Part shown: positions 56,280 through 64,000 of the stretch, in pieces
How positions within the stretch are numbered: the first letter of the stretch is position 1
Layout of the letters: each line of letters starts with the position of its first letter
NCBI RefSeq assembly: GCF_001598235.1
Contig: NZ_BCYO01000016.1
Coordinates: 55,403-119,402, forward strand
Reading direction: 5' to 3'
Length of the DNA stretch: 64,000 nucleotides
Source of the DNA: Polaromonas jejuensis NBRC 106434
GTDB taxonomy: Bacteria > Pseudomonadota > Gammaproteobacteria > Burkholderiales > Burkholderiaceae_C
Program-made: the position numbers and the translations under genes
Notes under the pieces: model-generated
Databases searched by the model: none
The model's input: the letters and a program-made list of their open reading frames with translations, nothing else
Told to the model about the DNA's origin: nothing

Positions 56280-57857
56280 ATGAAAAAGCAATTGCTGGCA
56301 CTCGGGCTGGCGCTATCCATGACGCTCGGATCCGCCGTGGTTGAGGCGAAGACCTTCACCTGGGCCGCGTCACTCGACGTCATGTCCATGGACCCGTATT
56401 CGACGAACAACTCTTTCACCAACTCGTTCATGAACAATGTCTACGAGGGACTGGTGCGCTTCAACGAGAAGGTCGAAATCGAGCCCGCGCTGGCCGAGTC
56501 ATGGCAGACCGTGAGCCCCACCGTATGGCGTTTCAAGCTGCGCCGCAATGTCAAGTTCCACAACGGCGAAGCCATGACGGCCGACGACGTGGTATTTAGC
56601 TGGCAACGCGTGCAGTCCCCTGGCTCGATTGCCAAGTTGAATCTGGGCGATGTCAAGGACGTGCGCAAGGTCGATGCCTTCACGGTCGATGTCGAGACCA
56701 AGGCCCCGTTCCCGCTGTTGCTCAATGAAATGCTGAACCTCCCCATCATGAGCAAGTCATGGTGCGAGGCCAACAACGCCAAGGAAACCAGCGACCTGCA
56801 GCAGAAGAAGGAAAACTTCGCCAACCGCAATACCAACGGCACCGGTCCGTTCATGCTCAAGTCGCGTGAAGTGGACGTCAAGACCGTGCTGCTGGCCAAC
56901 CCGAGCTGGTGGGACAAGCCCAGGCACAACCTGACCGAAATCAACTTCACGCCGATCAAAGCGGACGCAACGCGCACTGCCTCCCTGTTGTCCGGCGTCC
57001 TTGACGCGTCCGTCAGCGTGCCGCTGCAGGATGTACAACGCATCAACAGCTCGGGCACATTTACCGTGGTCCAGGGCCCTGACCTGCGCACGATCTTCCT
57101 CGGCATGGACCAGTTCCGCGACGAGTTGCTGTACTCCGACGTCAAGGGCAAGAACCCGTTCAAGGACATCCGCGTGCGCAAGGCGCTGTACCAGGCCATA
57201 GACGTGGAGGCCATCAAGCGCTCGGTGATGCGCGGCCTCTCCTGGCCCGCCGGCATGATTGTTTCGCCCGCACTCAACGGCGCTCCGCAAGGGCTGAACA
57301 CGCGCCTGCTGCCGTTCAACCCCGATGCTTCCAAAAAGCTGCTGGCCGAAGCCGGTTATCCGGACGGATTCACGGTCGGCCTGCAGTGTCCGAACGACCG
57401 TTACGTGTATGACGAACAGATCTGCCTGGCCATCTCTTCCATGCTCGGACGCGTGGGCATCAAGATCACGCCGCAGTTTGAGCCGACTGCCAAGTGGAAC
57501 ATCCGTCTCAATACCCAGGACCTCTCGCTGTACATGATGAGTCACGCCGGGCTGCCGATGGCAGACGCTTACGCGATCCTGTCCGACGTGGCCGCAACAC
57601 GGTCGCCAAGTCGGGGCGGACTCAATTCCGGTGGTTACTCGAACCCGGCGTTCGACGCCATGCTGCCCAAGATCGCGACGGAACTCGACCCCGCCAAACG
57701 GAAAGTACTCATGGGCGAGGCGCTGTCCATCGAACGCAATGACGTGGCCTACATCCCGCTGCACCAGCAGCCCATCACCTGGGCGTCGAAAAAGGGTGTC
57801 GAGCTCAGGCAGTCACCCGACAACCAGCTGCGCCTGTGGCTGGTGACAACACCCTGA
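56280..57857 (+). CDS. ABC transporter substrate-binding protein, peptide/nickel (SBP_bac_5) family
   Basis: 525-aa periplasmic binding protein. The Sec signal peptide is residues 1-24 (cleavage near VVEAKT). SBP_bac_5 features are MDPYSTNNSFTNSFMNNVYE, LAESWQTVSPTVWRFKLR and VKFHNGEAMTADDVVFSW. This family binds oligopeptides, opines or other amides. No permease or ATPase genes follow, so they must lie elsewhere. It sits between the GntR gene and two amidohydrolase genes, suggesting that it imports their substrate. Confidence 0.88.
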   Translation: MKKQLLALGLALSMTLGSAVVEAKTFTWAASLDVMSMDPYSTNNSFTNSFMNNVYEGLVRFNEKVEIEPALAESWQTVSPTVWRFKLRRNVKFHNGEAMTADDVVFSWQRVQSPGSIAKLNLGDVKDVRKVDAFTVDVETKAPFPLLLNEMLNLPIMSKSWCEANNAKETSDLQQKKENFANRNTNGTGPFMLKSREVDVKTVLLANPSWWDKPRHNLTEINFTPIKADATRTASLLSGVLDASVSVPLQDVQRINSSGTFTVVQGPDLRTIFLGMDQFRDELLYSDVKGKNPFKDIRVRKALYQAIDVEAIKRSVMRGLSWPAGMIVSPALNGAPQGLNTRLLPFNPDASKKLLAEAGYPDGFTVGLQCPNDRYVYDEQICLAISSMLGRVGIKITPQFEPTAKWNIRLNTQDLSLYMMSHAGLPMADAYAILSDVAATRSPSRGGLNSGGYSNPAFDAMLPKIATELDPAKRKVLMGEALSIERNDVAYIPLHQQPITWASKKGVELRQSPDNQLRLWLVTTP

Positions 57858-58039
57858 ACTGACAGGGCTAGGTCCAGAAATTCCGACGCGCGGTCTACCG
57901 CGCGTCGATTGCGCATGGCGCCCCATGTTGCGGCGTGTTGGTGACGATAGGCGTTTGCTTCATCTCCTTCCTGCCGTTCAACCCCATAGGGGCTGCGCAT
58001 CGCATTTTTCGTCACCGCTTGAATTGAAGGTGTGCCGCC

Positions 58040-59233
58040 ATGAACTCCCAGGTCATCCGCAACGTACGACCACTCGGTGAGGCCGCCGTGGATCTTGTGC
58101 TCGAACAGTCCGTTATCCAGGCCGTGCTACCTGCAGGCACGGCAGCGTTGGACATGGACTGCCTGATCGACGGCAAAGGCCAGTTGCTGCTGCCTGCTCT
58201 GGTGGAGAGCCATGTGCATTTCGACAAGACCCTGTGGGCCACGCCCTGGCGCCCGAATACCGCCGGCCCGACCCGCAATGACAGAATCAGCAACGAGCAG
58301 GGCCTGCTCAAGACCTTTGATGTGCCCATTGCCGAGCGCGCCGGCCCGCTGATCGAGCACTGCATCGCACGCGGCTCGCTGCACTTCCGCAGCCATGTGG
58401 ATGTGCAAACCGTGTGGGGCTTGCGGCACATCGAGGCCATGCTGGCCCTGCGCGAAAAGTACAGGCAGCTGATCGACCTGCAGCTCGTGGCCTTCCCGCA
58501 AGGCGGCATGCTGATCCAGCCCGGCACCACGGAACTGATGCGCGCGGCACTGGACCTGGGCGTGGACATCGTCGGGGGCATAGACCCCGCAGCCATAGAC
58601 CGCGACCCGATCCGGCACCTGGAAACCCTGTTTGAACTGGCGACGCGTTACGAGCGCGGCCTGGACATCCATCTGCACGACCCGGGTGACCTGGGCCGCT
58701 GGGAAATTGAACGCATCGCGGACATGACGCAGGCCTGCGGCCTGTCCGGGCGCGTCACGATCAGCCACGCCTATTCGCTGGGCGCCTTCCCTCCCAACGA
58801 CTTGCTGGCGCTGGCGGATCGCCTGGCCGAACTCGGCATATCGATCATGAGCTGCGCTCCGCCACACGTCACGGTGCCGCCGGTGGCCATGCTGCGCAGC
58901 CGCGGCGTCAATGTGTGTTCGGGCTCCGACGGAATCCGCGACGCCTGGAGCCCGATGGGCAACGGCGACATGCTGGAGCGGGCCATGTTGCTGGCTTTGC
59001 GTTTTGGCTGGAGCAAGGATGCGGAACTGGCCATGGCCTTTGACATCGTGAGTTCGGGCGGAGCACGTGCACTGGGCATCCCGAACTACGGCCTGGAAGC
59101 GGGATGCCAGGCCAACCTGTTACTCATCCCGGCAGAGAACCTCGCCGAAGCGGTGGTAGACCGCAGCATGCAGCGCACCGTGATCAGCCACGGCAGGATC
59201 GTGGCGCAGGGCGGTGTGTTCACGGGACTCTGA
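58040..59233 (+). CDS. Cytosine deaminase-like amidohydrolase
   Basis: 397-aa metal-dependent hydrolase of the CodA-related group. Metal ligands are His58 and His60 (ESHVHFDKTLW), His211 (DIHLHD), His243 (TISHAYS) and Asp297 (CSGSDGIRD), the full set for this subfamily. Where cytosine deaminase has the catalytic HCDE, this has HLHD (residues 211-214), so Asp214 replaces Glu. It probably deaminates or hydrolyses a cyclic amide or amidine, not necessarily cytosine. It is 182 bp after the binding-protein gene. Confidence 0.85.
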   Translation: MNSQVIRNVRPLGEAAVDLVLEQSVIQAVLPAGTAALDMDCLIDGKGQLLLPALVESHVHFDKTLWATPWRPNTAGPTRNDRISNEQGLLKTFDVPIAERAGPLIEHCIARGSLHFRSHVDVQTVWGLRHIEAMLALREKYRQLIDLQLVAFPQGGMLIQPGTTELMRAALDLGVDIVGGIDPAAIDRDPIRHLETLFELATRYERGLDIHLHDPGDLGRWEIERIADMTQACGLSGRVTISHAYSLGAFPPNDLLALADRLAELGISIMSCAPPHVTVPPVAMLRSRGVNVCSGSDGIRDAWSPMGNGDMLERAMLLALRFGWSKDAELAMAFDIVSSGGARALGIPNYGLEAGCQANLLLIPAENLAEAVVDRSMQRTVISHGRIVAQGGVFTGL

Positions 59234-59253
59234 AAGAAAGAAACGGAAACGCC

Positions 59254-60717
59254 ATGCGCACCTGTCTCAAAGCCTCATTCGTCGTCGGATTCAACGGCTC
59301 GGCGCACGTGTTGTGGCGCGACGCCGAGGTCGTGTTCTCGGGCGACACGATAGAGTTTGTCGGGCATAACTTTCCCGGGCATGTGGACAAGACGGTGGAC
59401 TATGGGCACGCCCTGATCAGCCCGGGCCTGATCGATCTGGACGCCCTGGGTGATCTCGATTCCGGCGTGTTGACGCTGGACAACGGCAGCAAGCTGGAGA
59501 TGGGCCGCCTGTGGTCCGAAGACTACCTGCGCCAAGGACCGCGTGAGTCATATACCGATGAGGAAGAACGCTTCAAGTACCGCTACGCCTTCACGCATTT
59601 GATCCGCAACGGCATTACCACCGCGCTGCCCATCACCTCGATGTATTACCGTGCCTGGGCTGAACGTTACGACGAATTTGCCAGCGTCGTGGACATAGCC
59701 GGCGAACTGGGAATCCGGGCCTACCTGGGGCCGTGTTACATGAGCGGCATGACCTATGTGCGCCAGGACCGCTCGCTGGACCAGTTCTGGGATGAGCCAC
59801 GGGGTCTGTCAGGATTGGAGCAAGCCCTGCGGTTCTTCCGTGATTTTGATGGCGCCCATGGCTGCCTGGTGCGCGGCATGCTGGCGCCAGACCGCATCGA
59901 GACCTGCACGCCACAACTGCTGGCGCGCACCGCCGCGGCCAGTGCCGAGCTCAAGGCGCCGGTCCGTTTGCATTGCTGCCAATCCGTTTATGAATTCGAG
60001 ACCGTCGAAAAGTTGCGGCACGCCACGCCCCTGGGCTGGCTGGAGCAACTGGGCTTGCTGACGCCGCGCGCCATTCTTCCGCACGGCATTTACATCAGCG
60101 GCCATCCAGGCGTGTCCAACAAGAGTGACCACGACTGGCGGCGACTGACTGGCTCCGGAGTGACCATTGCGCACTGCCCCGCGGTTTTCGCGCGCACCGG
60201 CGAGGCCCTGGATTCTTTTGGCAAATACCGCGCAGCCGGCATCAACATGGGGCTGGGCACCGACACCTGGCCGCCGGACCTGCTGCACAACATGCAGCTT
60301 GGCCTGTACATGGCACGCGTGGTGGAAGGTGGCGCGGCACAAACCGCGATGGCGGACCTGTACAACGCGGCGACCCTTGGCGGGGCAAAGGCCCTGGGCC
60401 GCGACGACCTGGGCCGCCTGGCGGCCGGCGCGCAGGCCGACATTGTGGTGTTCGACCTCAAGGCGCCGCACCTCGGCCCGTTCTTTGACCCGTTGAAGAA
60501 CCTGCTGGTGGCCGGACGCGGCACCGACTGCCGCGCCAGCTACATTGGTGGCCGCAGCGTGATGGAAGACTTTGAGGTGTGCGGCATCGACATGCACGCC
60601 CTGCAAGATCAGGCCAACCGGCAATTCGAGAAACTGATGGCCAGCCACCAAAGCCGGGCTTTCGGCAATCCGCCGCCAGAGCGGCTGTTTCACCCGGTTT
60701 TTCCCTGGGCAAGCTGA
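59254..60717 (+). CDS. TRZ/ATZ-type amidohydrolase lacking the HxH metal motif
   Basis: 487-aa amidohydrolase-superfamily protein related to chlorohydrolase/S-adenosylhomocysteine deaminase types. The usual PGxIDxHxH is PGLIDLDAL here, so the two histidines are replaced by Asp63 and Leu65. The later sites are kept: His240 (RLHCCQ), His277 (LPHGIY) and Asp337 (GLGTDTWPPD). It may bind a single metal differently or not hydrolyse at all. It follows the first amidohydrolase by 20 bp. Confidence 0.82.
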   Translation: MRTCLKASFVVGFNGSAHVLWRDAEVVFSGDTIEFVGHNFPGHVDKTVDYGHALISPGLIDLDALGDLDSGVLTLDNGSKLEMGRLWSEDYLRQGPRESYTDEEERFKYRYAFTHLIRNGITTALPITSMYYRAWAERYDEFASVVDIAGELGIRAYLGPCYMSGMTYVRQDRSLDQFWDEPRGLSGLEQALRFFRDFDGAHGCLVRGMLAPDRIETCTPQLLARTAAASAELKAPVRLHCCQSVYEFETVEKLRHATPLGWLEQLGLLTPRAILPHGIYISGHPGVSNKSDHDWRRLTGSGVTIAHCPAVFARTGEALDSFGKYRAAGINMGLGTDTWPPDLLHNMQLGLYMARVVEGGAAQTAMADLYNAATLGGAKALGRDDLGRLAAGAQADIVVFDLKAPHLGPFFDPLKNLLVAGRGTDCRASYIGGRSVMEDFEVCGIDMHALQDQANRQFEKLMASHQSRAFGNPPPERLFHPVFPWAS

Positions 60718-61078
60718 CGGGCCGCGACGTCCGGTAGCCAATACGGCGGCTACCCACTTAGCTCCACTGGCCCCAGGATGCAGCGTTTGCGCTTTCTCCA
60801 TGGGCACGCAGCGCGGCGAGTGCCAGCGCATGGACGCGTCATACGCCAAGGTGGAGCGACTGGCCAGCGCCAAACTCGAATTTTGTGCATCGGTAACGCG
60901 CACGGCGGGCGCAGGAAACGCTTGCAAATATGGGCGTTCCACGCATGGTCTTCTGGCGACAAGCGTTCGCGCGGGGCGTTGACACTGTAACAAGGTGTGA
61001 GTTCGCAGAACTGCTGGACATGCCGTCTGTCTAATTTTTATATACGGGATTTCCCCGTATATATTTACGCTCGAGATC
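60718..61078. other. Intergenic region downstream of the amidohydrolase gene
   Basis: 361 bp. No convincing gene on either strand; short open frames lack start signals or family resemblance. The only structure is the AT-rich palindrome at 61039-61063 near the lipoprotein gene. Confidence 0.5.
61039..61063. promoter_or_regulatory. AT/GC palindrome upstream of the His-rich lipoprotein gene
   Basis: TATATACGGG (61039-61048) and CCCGTATATA (61054-61063) form a perfect 10-bp inverted repeat 16 bp before the ATG at 61079. It may be an operator or a 5'-UTR hairpin. Confidence 0.5.
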
Positions 61079-61555
61079 ATGAGCCAGCACTTGAAAGGCG
61101 TAGCGAAACGCCTGACATTTTCGCTACTGCTCGCATCCGGTCTTGCAGGCTGCGCCACATATGAGGCCGCCTATCCGGGAGGTTACTCGCCCTATGGCAC
61201 GTACCCATATGGTCAGCCCGCCTATGCAATCGCTCCAGACTATATAGGGGCCTCTGCGTTCTTCGACTTTGGGCTCTTTTCAGACGGTGGTCATCGTCAT
61301 CACAGGTTCCATGGTGATCATGATGGGTTCCACGACGGTAGTCATGGACTCCAGGGCGGAAAAGGTTTCGGCCACCACGTAGGCATGGGCGGAATGACTC
61401 CGGCCACTCGTACCACCAGCGCCCAAGGTGGAGTGGGTCACCACGAAGGCAAGGGCGAAGTGGGTCATCATGAAGGCGCAGCCGGAATGGGTCACCACGA
61501 AGGCGGCATGGGCGCTAGGGGCGGAGAAAGCCATCCTGGCCTCCTCCGTCATTAG
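61079..61555 (+). CDS. His/Gly-rich lipoprotein
   Basis: 158-aa exported lipoprotein. The signal peptide ends in LASGLAGC with Cys25 lipidated. A Tyr/Pro/Gly-rich stretch (about 28-52) follows, then a His-rich segment. Three similar repeats end the protein: VGHHEGKGE, VGHHEGAAG and MGHHEGG (about residues 118-140). The many His residues suggest binding of Cu, Zn or Ni in the periplasm. I do not recognise a defined family. It has a palindrome directly upstream. Confidence 0.75.
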   Translation: MSQHLKGVAKRLTFSLLLASGLAGCATYEAAYPGGYSPYGTYPYGQPAYAIAPDYIGASAFFDFGLFSDGGHRHHRFHGDHDGFHDGSHGLQGGKGFGHHVGMGGMTPATRTTSAQGGVGHHEGKGEVGHHEGAAGMGHHEGGMGARGGESHPGLLRH

Positions 61556-62036
61556 ACTGTCGCAGCGACCGCGTAACACACAGGGGCGTAAAAATGCCCG
61601 CGCAGGGCGGGCTGGTCGCATCGCTCACTTCAGAGATCAAAGTTTCGCATTTGTTGCCACTAAAAGACTGCATCGGACTTTTGGCGATGTGATTGGCCAA
61701 TTTACCCGACGTTTTGGTCGGCGCAATCCCGACAACACACCGGCAACGAGGTCCACTACAGAATTTGCTCGCAACAGTCCGCCCTTTGCGGTCACTGAGA
61801 ATTGAGCTCGGGGTGAACCAGGGCTCTTTATTCCATTTCTAAATCATTCGTGAACACGAAGGCGAAGCGCAGACAGTACAGACGTACGGCAAGCGAAGCC
61901 GACAAAGTGCACGGATGATTTAAAAATGGAATAAGGTGTTTTCCTAGATACGTTTACTAGAGGGAACGCCACGGTCGTGGTGCTCTCCTGTGGGCCCGAA
62001 GCAGCCTTCCGCCGGCAAAAAGACATTGGCGATGGC
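61556..62036. other. Intergenic region with inverted-repeat element
   Basis: 481 bp between the lipoprotein gene and the convergent LysR gene. The first 270 bp hold nothing I can name. The rest contains the 107-bp inverted-repeat element at 61828-61934. Confidence 0.5.
61828..61934. repeat. 107-bp element with 25-bp terminal inverted repeats
   Basis: The left arm (61828-61852) begins TTATTCCATTTCTAAATCAT. The right arm (61910-61934) ends ATGATTTAAAAATGGAATAA. The arms match at 23 of 25 positions. The interior has GCGAAGC twice and the palindrome-like GTACAGACGTAC. It is too short to encode a protein; a MITE or a structured repeat is likely. Confidence 0.7.
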
Positions 62037-62930
62037 TCAAACCTTCCGGGAAGTTTTCTTTGATGCAATGACGATGTTTGCGCTTTCTACAAACCCCTGT
62101 ATCAACCGCAAGCGAGCAGATGCGCGAAGCCACAAAACCCCAAAACGACGCGCTTCGGAAGGCATTGGGAGGGCGATTTTGGTGACCCGTTGGCCTTCGA
62201 GCAGCGGCGAGGCGATGTCCGGTATGAGGGACACGCCGAGTCCACGATCCACCATCATCGCGATGGCCAGCAGCGAGCTCAGCTCAAAGCGCTCCTGCGG
62301 CACGATGCCGGCTGCGCGGATGTAGCGATCAGCCTGCTTGCCGCCGCCAAGGCTTCGGTCGTAGCGAATCAGTGGCGAAGTGCGCAGGAGTTCGTGGGGG
62401 TCCCGGCCTGCCAGGCGGCTTGGCACCAGCAACACGAGCGGCTCCTCTCTTAGCAATGTCCAATCGAAGGTTTTCGCAAGCGTGAAATTCGGGTAGAGGC
62501 AGACCGCCGCATCCAGCTCACCCTGTTCGACGGCCCGGTATAGCGTGCTGGTCGTTCCCGATTGAAGAAACACCTTGGCGCCGGGATGCGATTTGACGAA
62601 GCGGGCGAGGATGTCGGGGAGCAGGCTGTGAAGGGCGGTGTTGATGGTGCCGACGACAAGCTCTCCGCCGGCCATGTCGCTGCCAAGAAGCGCCTTGATG
62701 TCGCCAACGTCACGCAGAAGCGCCCTGGCCCTGGTCACCAATAGATGGCCGGCCCCGGTCGGCTGCACCGTGCGGCCGGCGCGCGCCAGCAGCGGCGCGT
62801 TGAGCTCGCGCTCCAGCGTGCGGACCTGCTGAGCGACGGCGGCGGGTGTCAGGTCGAGCCGGCGTGCCGCTTCGGACATCGAGCCCGATTCCACGACCAG
62901 AAGGAAGCTGCGAAGATAGGCTGTTTCCAT
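62037..62930 (-). CDS. LysR-family transcriptional regulator
   Basis: 297-aa LysR-type regulator with N-terminal HTH (YLRSFLLVVESGSMSEAARR, LTPAAVAQQVRTLE) and a C-terminal ligand domain. It is divergent from the CitE-like gene with a 57-bp gap, the usual sign that it controls that gene. The inducer is unknown. Confidence 0.88.
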   Translation of the reverse strand: METAYLRSFLLVVESGSMSEAARRLDLTPAAVAQQVRTLERELNAPLLARAGRTVQPTGAGHLLVTRARALLRDVGDIKALLGSDMAGGELVVGTINTALHSLLPDILARFVKSHPGAKVFLQSGTTSTLYRAVEQGELDAAVCLYPNFTLAKTFDWTLLREEPLVLLVPSRLAGRDPHELLRTSPLIRYDRSLGGGKQADRYIRAAGIVPQERFELSSLLAIAMMVDRGLGVSLIPDIASPLLEGQRVTKIALPMPSEARRFGVLWLRASARLRLIQGFVESANIVIASKKTSRKV

Positions 62931-62943
62931 AAATATACATTTT

Positions 62944-62960
62944 CTATCATCTCATCATAG
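62944..62960. promoter_or_regulatory. Imperfect palindrome in the LysR / CitE-like intergenic region
   Basis: CTATCATCTCATCATAG has matching CTAT/ATAG ends and interior AT symmetry. It lies between the divergent starts and could be a LysR-type site. The gap is short, so it would overlap both promoters. Confidence 0.35.
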
Positions 62961-62987
62961 AGTGTGTATGTTGTTCTTGCTTCATGC

Positions 62988-63875
62988 ATGGCCGACACTG
63001 CCTTCATGAGAAGCAAACTGTTTGTTCCGGGCTCGCGCCCCGAGCTCTTCGCCAAAGCCTTGAACGGCGCCGCGGACGGCATCTGTTTTGATCTTGAAGA
63101 CGCGGTTGCCGAGCCGCGCAAAGCCGAGGCCCGAAGCGCCGTACGCGAATTTTTGCAAAGCGGCGGGACAGCGGCCACGGGCAAGATTCTGATCGCCCGG
63201 GTCAACGCGATGGACACGCCGCACTTCGCGGACGACATCGCCGCCGTGGTCCAGCCCGGCGTGCATCTGATCAATCTGCCCAAGCCGGAAAGTCCAGCGC
63301 ATGTGTGCGCCGCCGTCGCGGCGATCGCCCGTGCCGAACATGCCAACGGTGTACGCACGCCGCTTGGCCTCCTGCTCAACATCGAAGCACCGAAAGCGCT
63401 GCGCATGGCCGCCGAACTCGCGGCGGCGGACCCGCGCGTGGTTGGCCTTCAAATGGGCCTGGGCGATCTGTTCGAACCCCTGGACATCGCCCGACGCGAA
63501 CCTGCGGCGATCCAGCAGGCGATGTTCGCGATCCGCATGGCGGCCGGCGAGGCCGGCGTCTATGCCTACGACGGGGCGTTCGCCGACATTCGGGACACCG
63601 AAGGCTTCCGCGCCGAGGCGGCGTTGTCGCGCCGTCTGGGTTTCCTGGGCAAGACCTGCATCCACCCGAGCCAGATCGCCATCGCCAACGAGGTATACCG
63701 CCCGTCCGACGAGGAAATCGCGCACGCGTGCAAGGTCGTCGAGGCCGCCCGCAAAGCGGATGCCGACGGCGTAGGCGCCTATGTGGTCGACGGAAAAATG
63801 ATCGACATCCCCTTCGTGATCCGCGCCCGCGCCATCGTCGCAAGCGCCCGCAGCCTCGGGCTTCTGCCCGGCTGA
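62988..63875 (+). CDS. HpcH/HpaI aldolase or CitE-like lyase
   Basis: 295-aa TIM-barrel lyase of the citrate lyase beta / malyl-CoA lyase group. Family segments are RSKLFVPGSRPELFAKAL, the acidic metal site GICFDLEDAVAEPRKAEAR, LLLNIEAPKALRMA with the second acidic site, and KTCIHPSQI. It acts on CoA thioesters of hydroxy-acids or on free acids in relatives; the substrate here is unknown. Start ATG 62988 is used, with 63006 as an alternative; neither has a strong RBS. No citD/citF neighbours are seen. Confidence 0.85.
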   Translation: MADTAFMRSKLFVPGSRPELFAKALNGAADGICFDLEDAVAEPRKAEARSAVREFLQSGGTAATGKILIARVNAMDTPHFADDIAAVVQPGVHLINLPKPESPAHVCAAVAAIARAEHANGVRTPLGLLLNIEAPKALRMAAELAAADPRVVGLQMGLGDLFEPLDIARREPAAIQQAMFAIRMAAGEAGVYAYDGAFADIRDTEGFRAEAALSRRLGFLGKTCIHPSQIAIANEVYRPSDEEIAHACKVVEAARKADADGVGAYVVDGKMIDIPFVIRARAIVASARSLGLLPG

Positions 63876-63912
63876 ATATCGACCGAGAGCGTGAGAGTTT
63901 TTCGAATTCACT

Positions 63913-63933
63913 CCCTCTCCCTCTGGGAGAGGG
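63913..63933. repeat. REP-like hairpin after the CitE-like gene
   Basis: CCCTCTCCC-TCT-GGGAGAGGG is a perfect 9-bp stem, followed by GCGGGGGTGAGGG. This is a widespread extragenic palindrome type in proteobacteria and could act as a 3'-end structure. Confidence 0.6.
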
Positions 63934-63976
63934 CGGGGGTGAGGGCCGGTGAGTGGCCACGACCGGGGCGCGCGGG

Positions 63977-64000
63977 CCCCCCCCCCCCCCCCCCCCCCCC
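63977..64000. other. Homopolymer C run at window end
   Basis: 24 consecutive C to the last base. It is probably an assembly or sequencing artefact at a contig end rather than biology. Confidence 0.6.

Noticed and set aside
60778..60990. Overlapping short open frames between the amidohydrolase and lipoprotein genes
   Set aside because: No RBS, no recognisable protein pattern, and frames are open on several registers as expected by chance at this GC.

Overview
The window is chromosomal DNA of a high-GC betaproteobacterium. It fits best in the Comamonadaceae (Polaromonas, Rhodoferax or Variovorax-like). This rests on the canonical iscRSUA-hscBA-fdx cluster, a uvrB/tyrB divergent pair, a phaCAB polyhydroxyalkanoate operon, Bug-type periplasmic binding proteins, and a short dispersed repeat built around ATAGCTGCYTGCGC. 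The genus is an inference; no 16S rRNA gene lies in the window. Gene density is high, and there are no insertion sequences, CRISPR arrays or phage genes. The last 24 bases are all C, which looks like a contig end or assembly artefact.

Layout. 1-1.3 kb: 3' part of a PIN/PhoH ATPase gene, then tRNA-Val(CAC). 1.5-7.9 kb (minus): dnaQ, then the whole Fe-S assembly operon iscR-iscS-iscU-iscA-hscB-hscA-fdx, with an IscR-type operator over the iscR promoter. 8-12.7 kb: uvrB, tyrB, and a LigB/DODA-type dioxygenase. 12.9-15.1 kb: intracellular PHB depolymerase and a soluble RnfB-like ferredoxin. 15.1-18.3 kb: a sulfur module of D-cysteine desulfhydrase, YeiH-type exporter and divergent YeiE-type LysR regulator. 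18.3-27.1 kb: a complete propionyl-CoA to succinyl-CoA pathway (epimerase, pccA, pccB, meaB, a GNAT acyltransferase, methylmalonyl-CoA mutase) with a divergent GntR regulator. 27.2-32.1 kb: prkA-yeaH-spoVR stress operon. 32.3-39.4 kb: dusA, an M14 lipoprotein peptidase, a small unknown protein, a GST, an HCCA isomerase and a CPA2 cation/proton antiporter. 39.7-43.5 kb: phaC-phaA-phaB. 43.6-47.1 kb: small membrane protein, pgeF, maiA, a CurA-like reductase and an ABM-fold protein.

47.2-52.3 kb is a gentisate-type catabolic block: MarR regulator, Bug binding protein, FAD oxidoreductase, gentisate 1,2-dioxygenase (frameshifted as given) and fumarylpyruvate hydrolase. The maiA product 2.5 kb away could supply the missing isomerase step. 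52.5-54.7 kb: Nudix hydrolase, rdgC and a small helical protein. 54.7-55.4 kb is a degenerate region with an RTX-like remnant. 55.4-60.7 kb is an accessory uptake/catabolic cluster: GntR regulator, peptide-type ABC binding protein and two amidohydrolases, the second lacking the usual HxH metal motif. 61-64 kb: His/Gly-rich lipoprotein, a 107-bp inverted-repeat element, and a LysR regulator divergent from a CitE-like lyase.

Metabolically the window joins PHA synthesis, PHA breakdown and propionyl-CoA handling with aromatic and N-compound catabolism. The most unusual signals are: (1) the dispersed repeat, which has at least 11 recognisable copies, five of them contributing protein sequence inside genes; (2) the two-amidohydrolase cluster with the HxH-less enzyme; (3) the yeiE/yeiH/dcyD sulfur module; (4) the frameshift in gentisate dioxygenase; and (5) paired inverted repeats just ahead of the FAD oxidoreductase gene.
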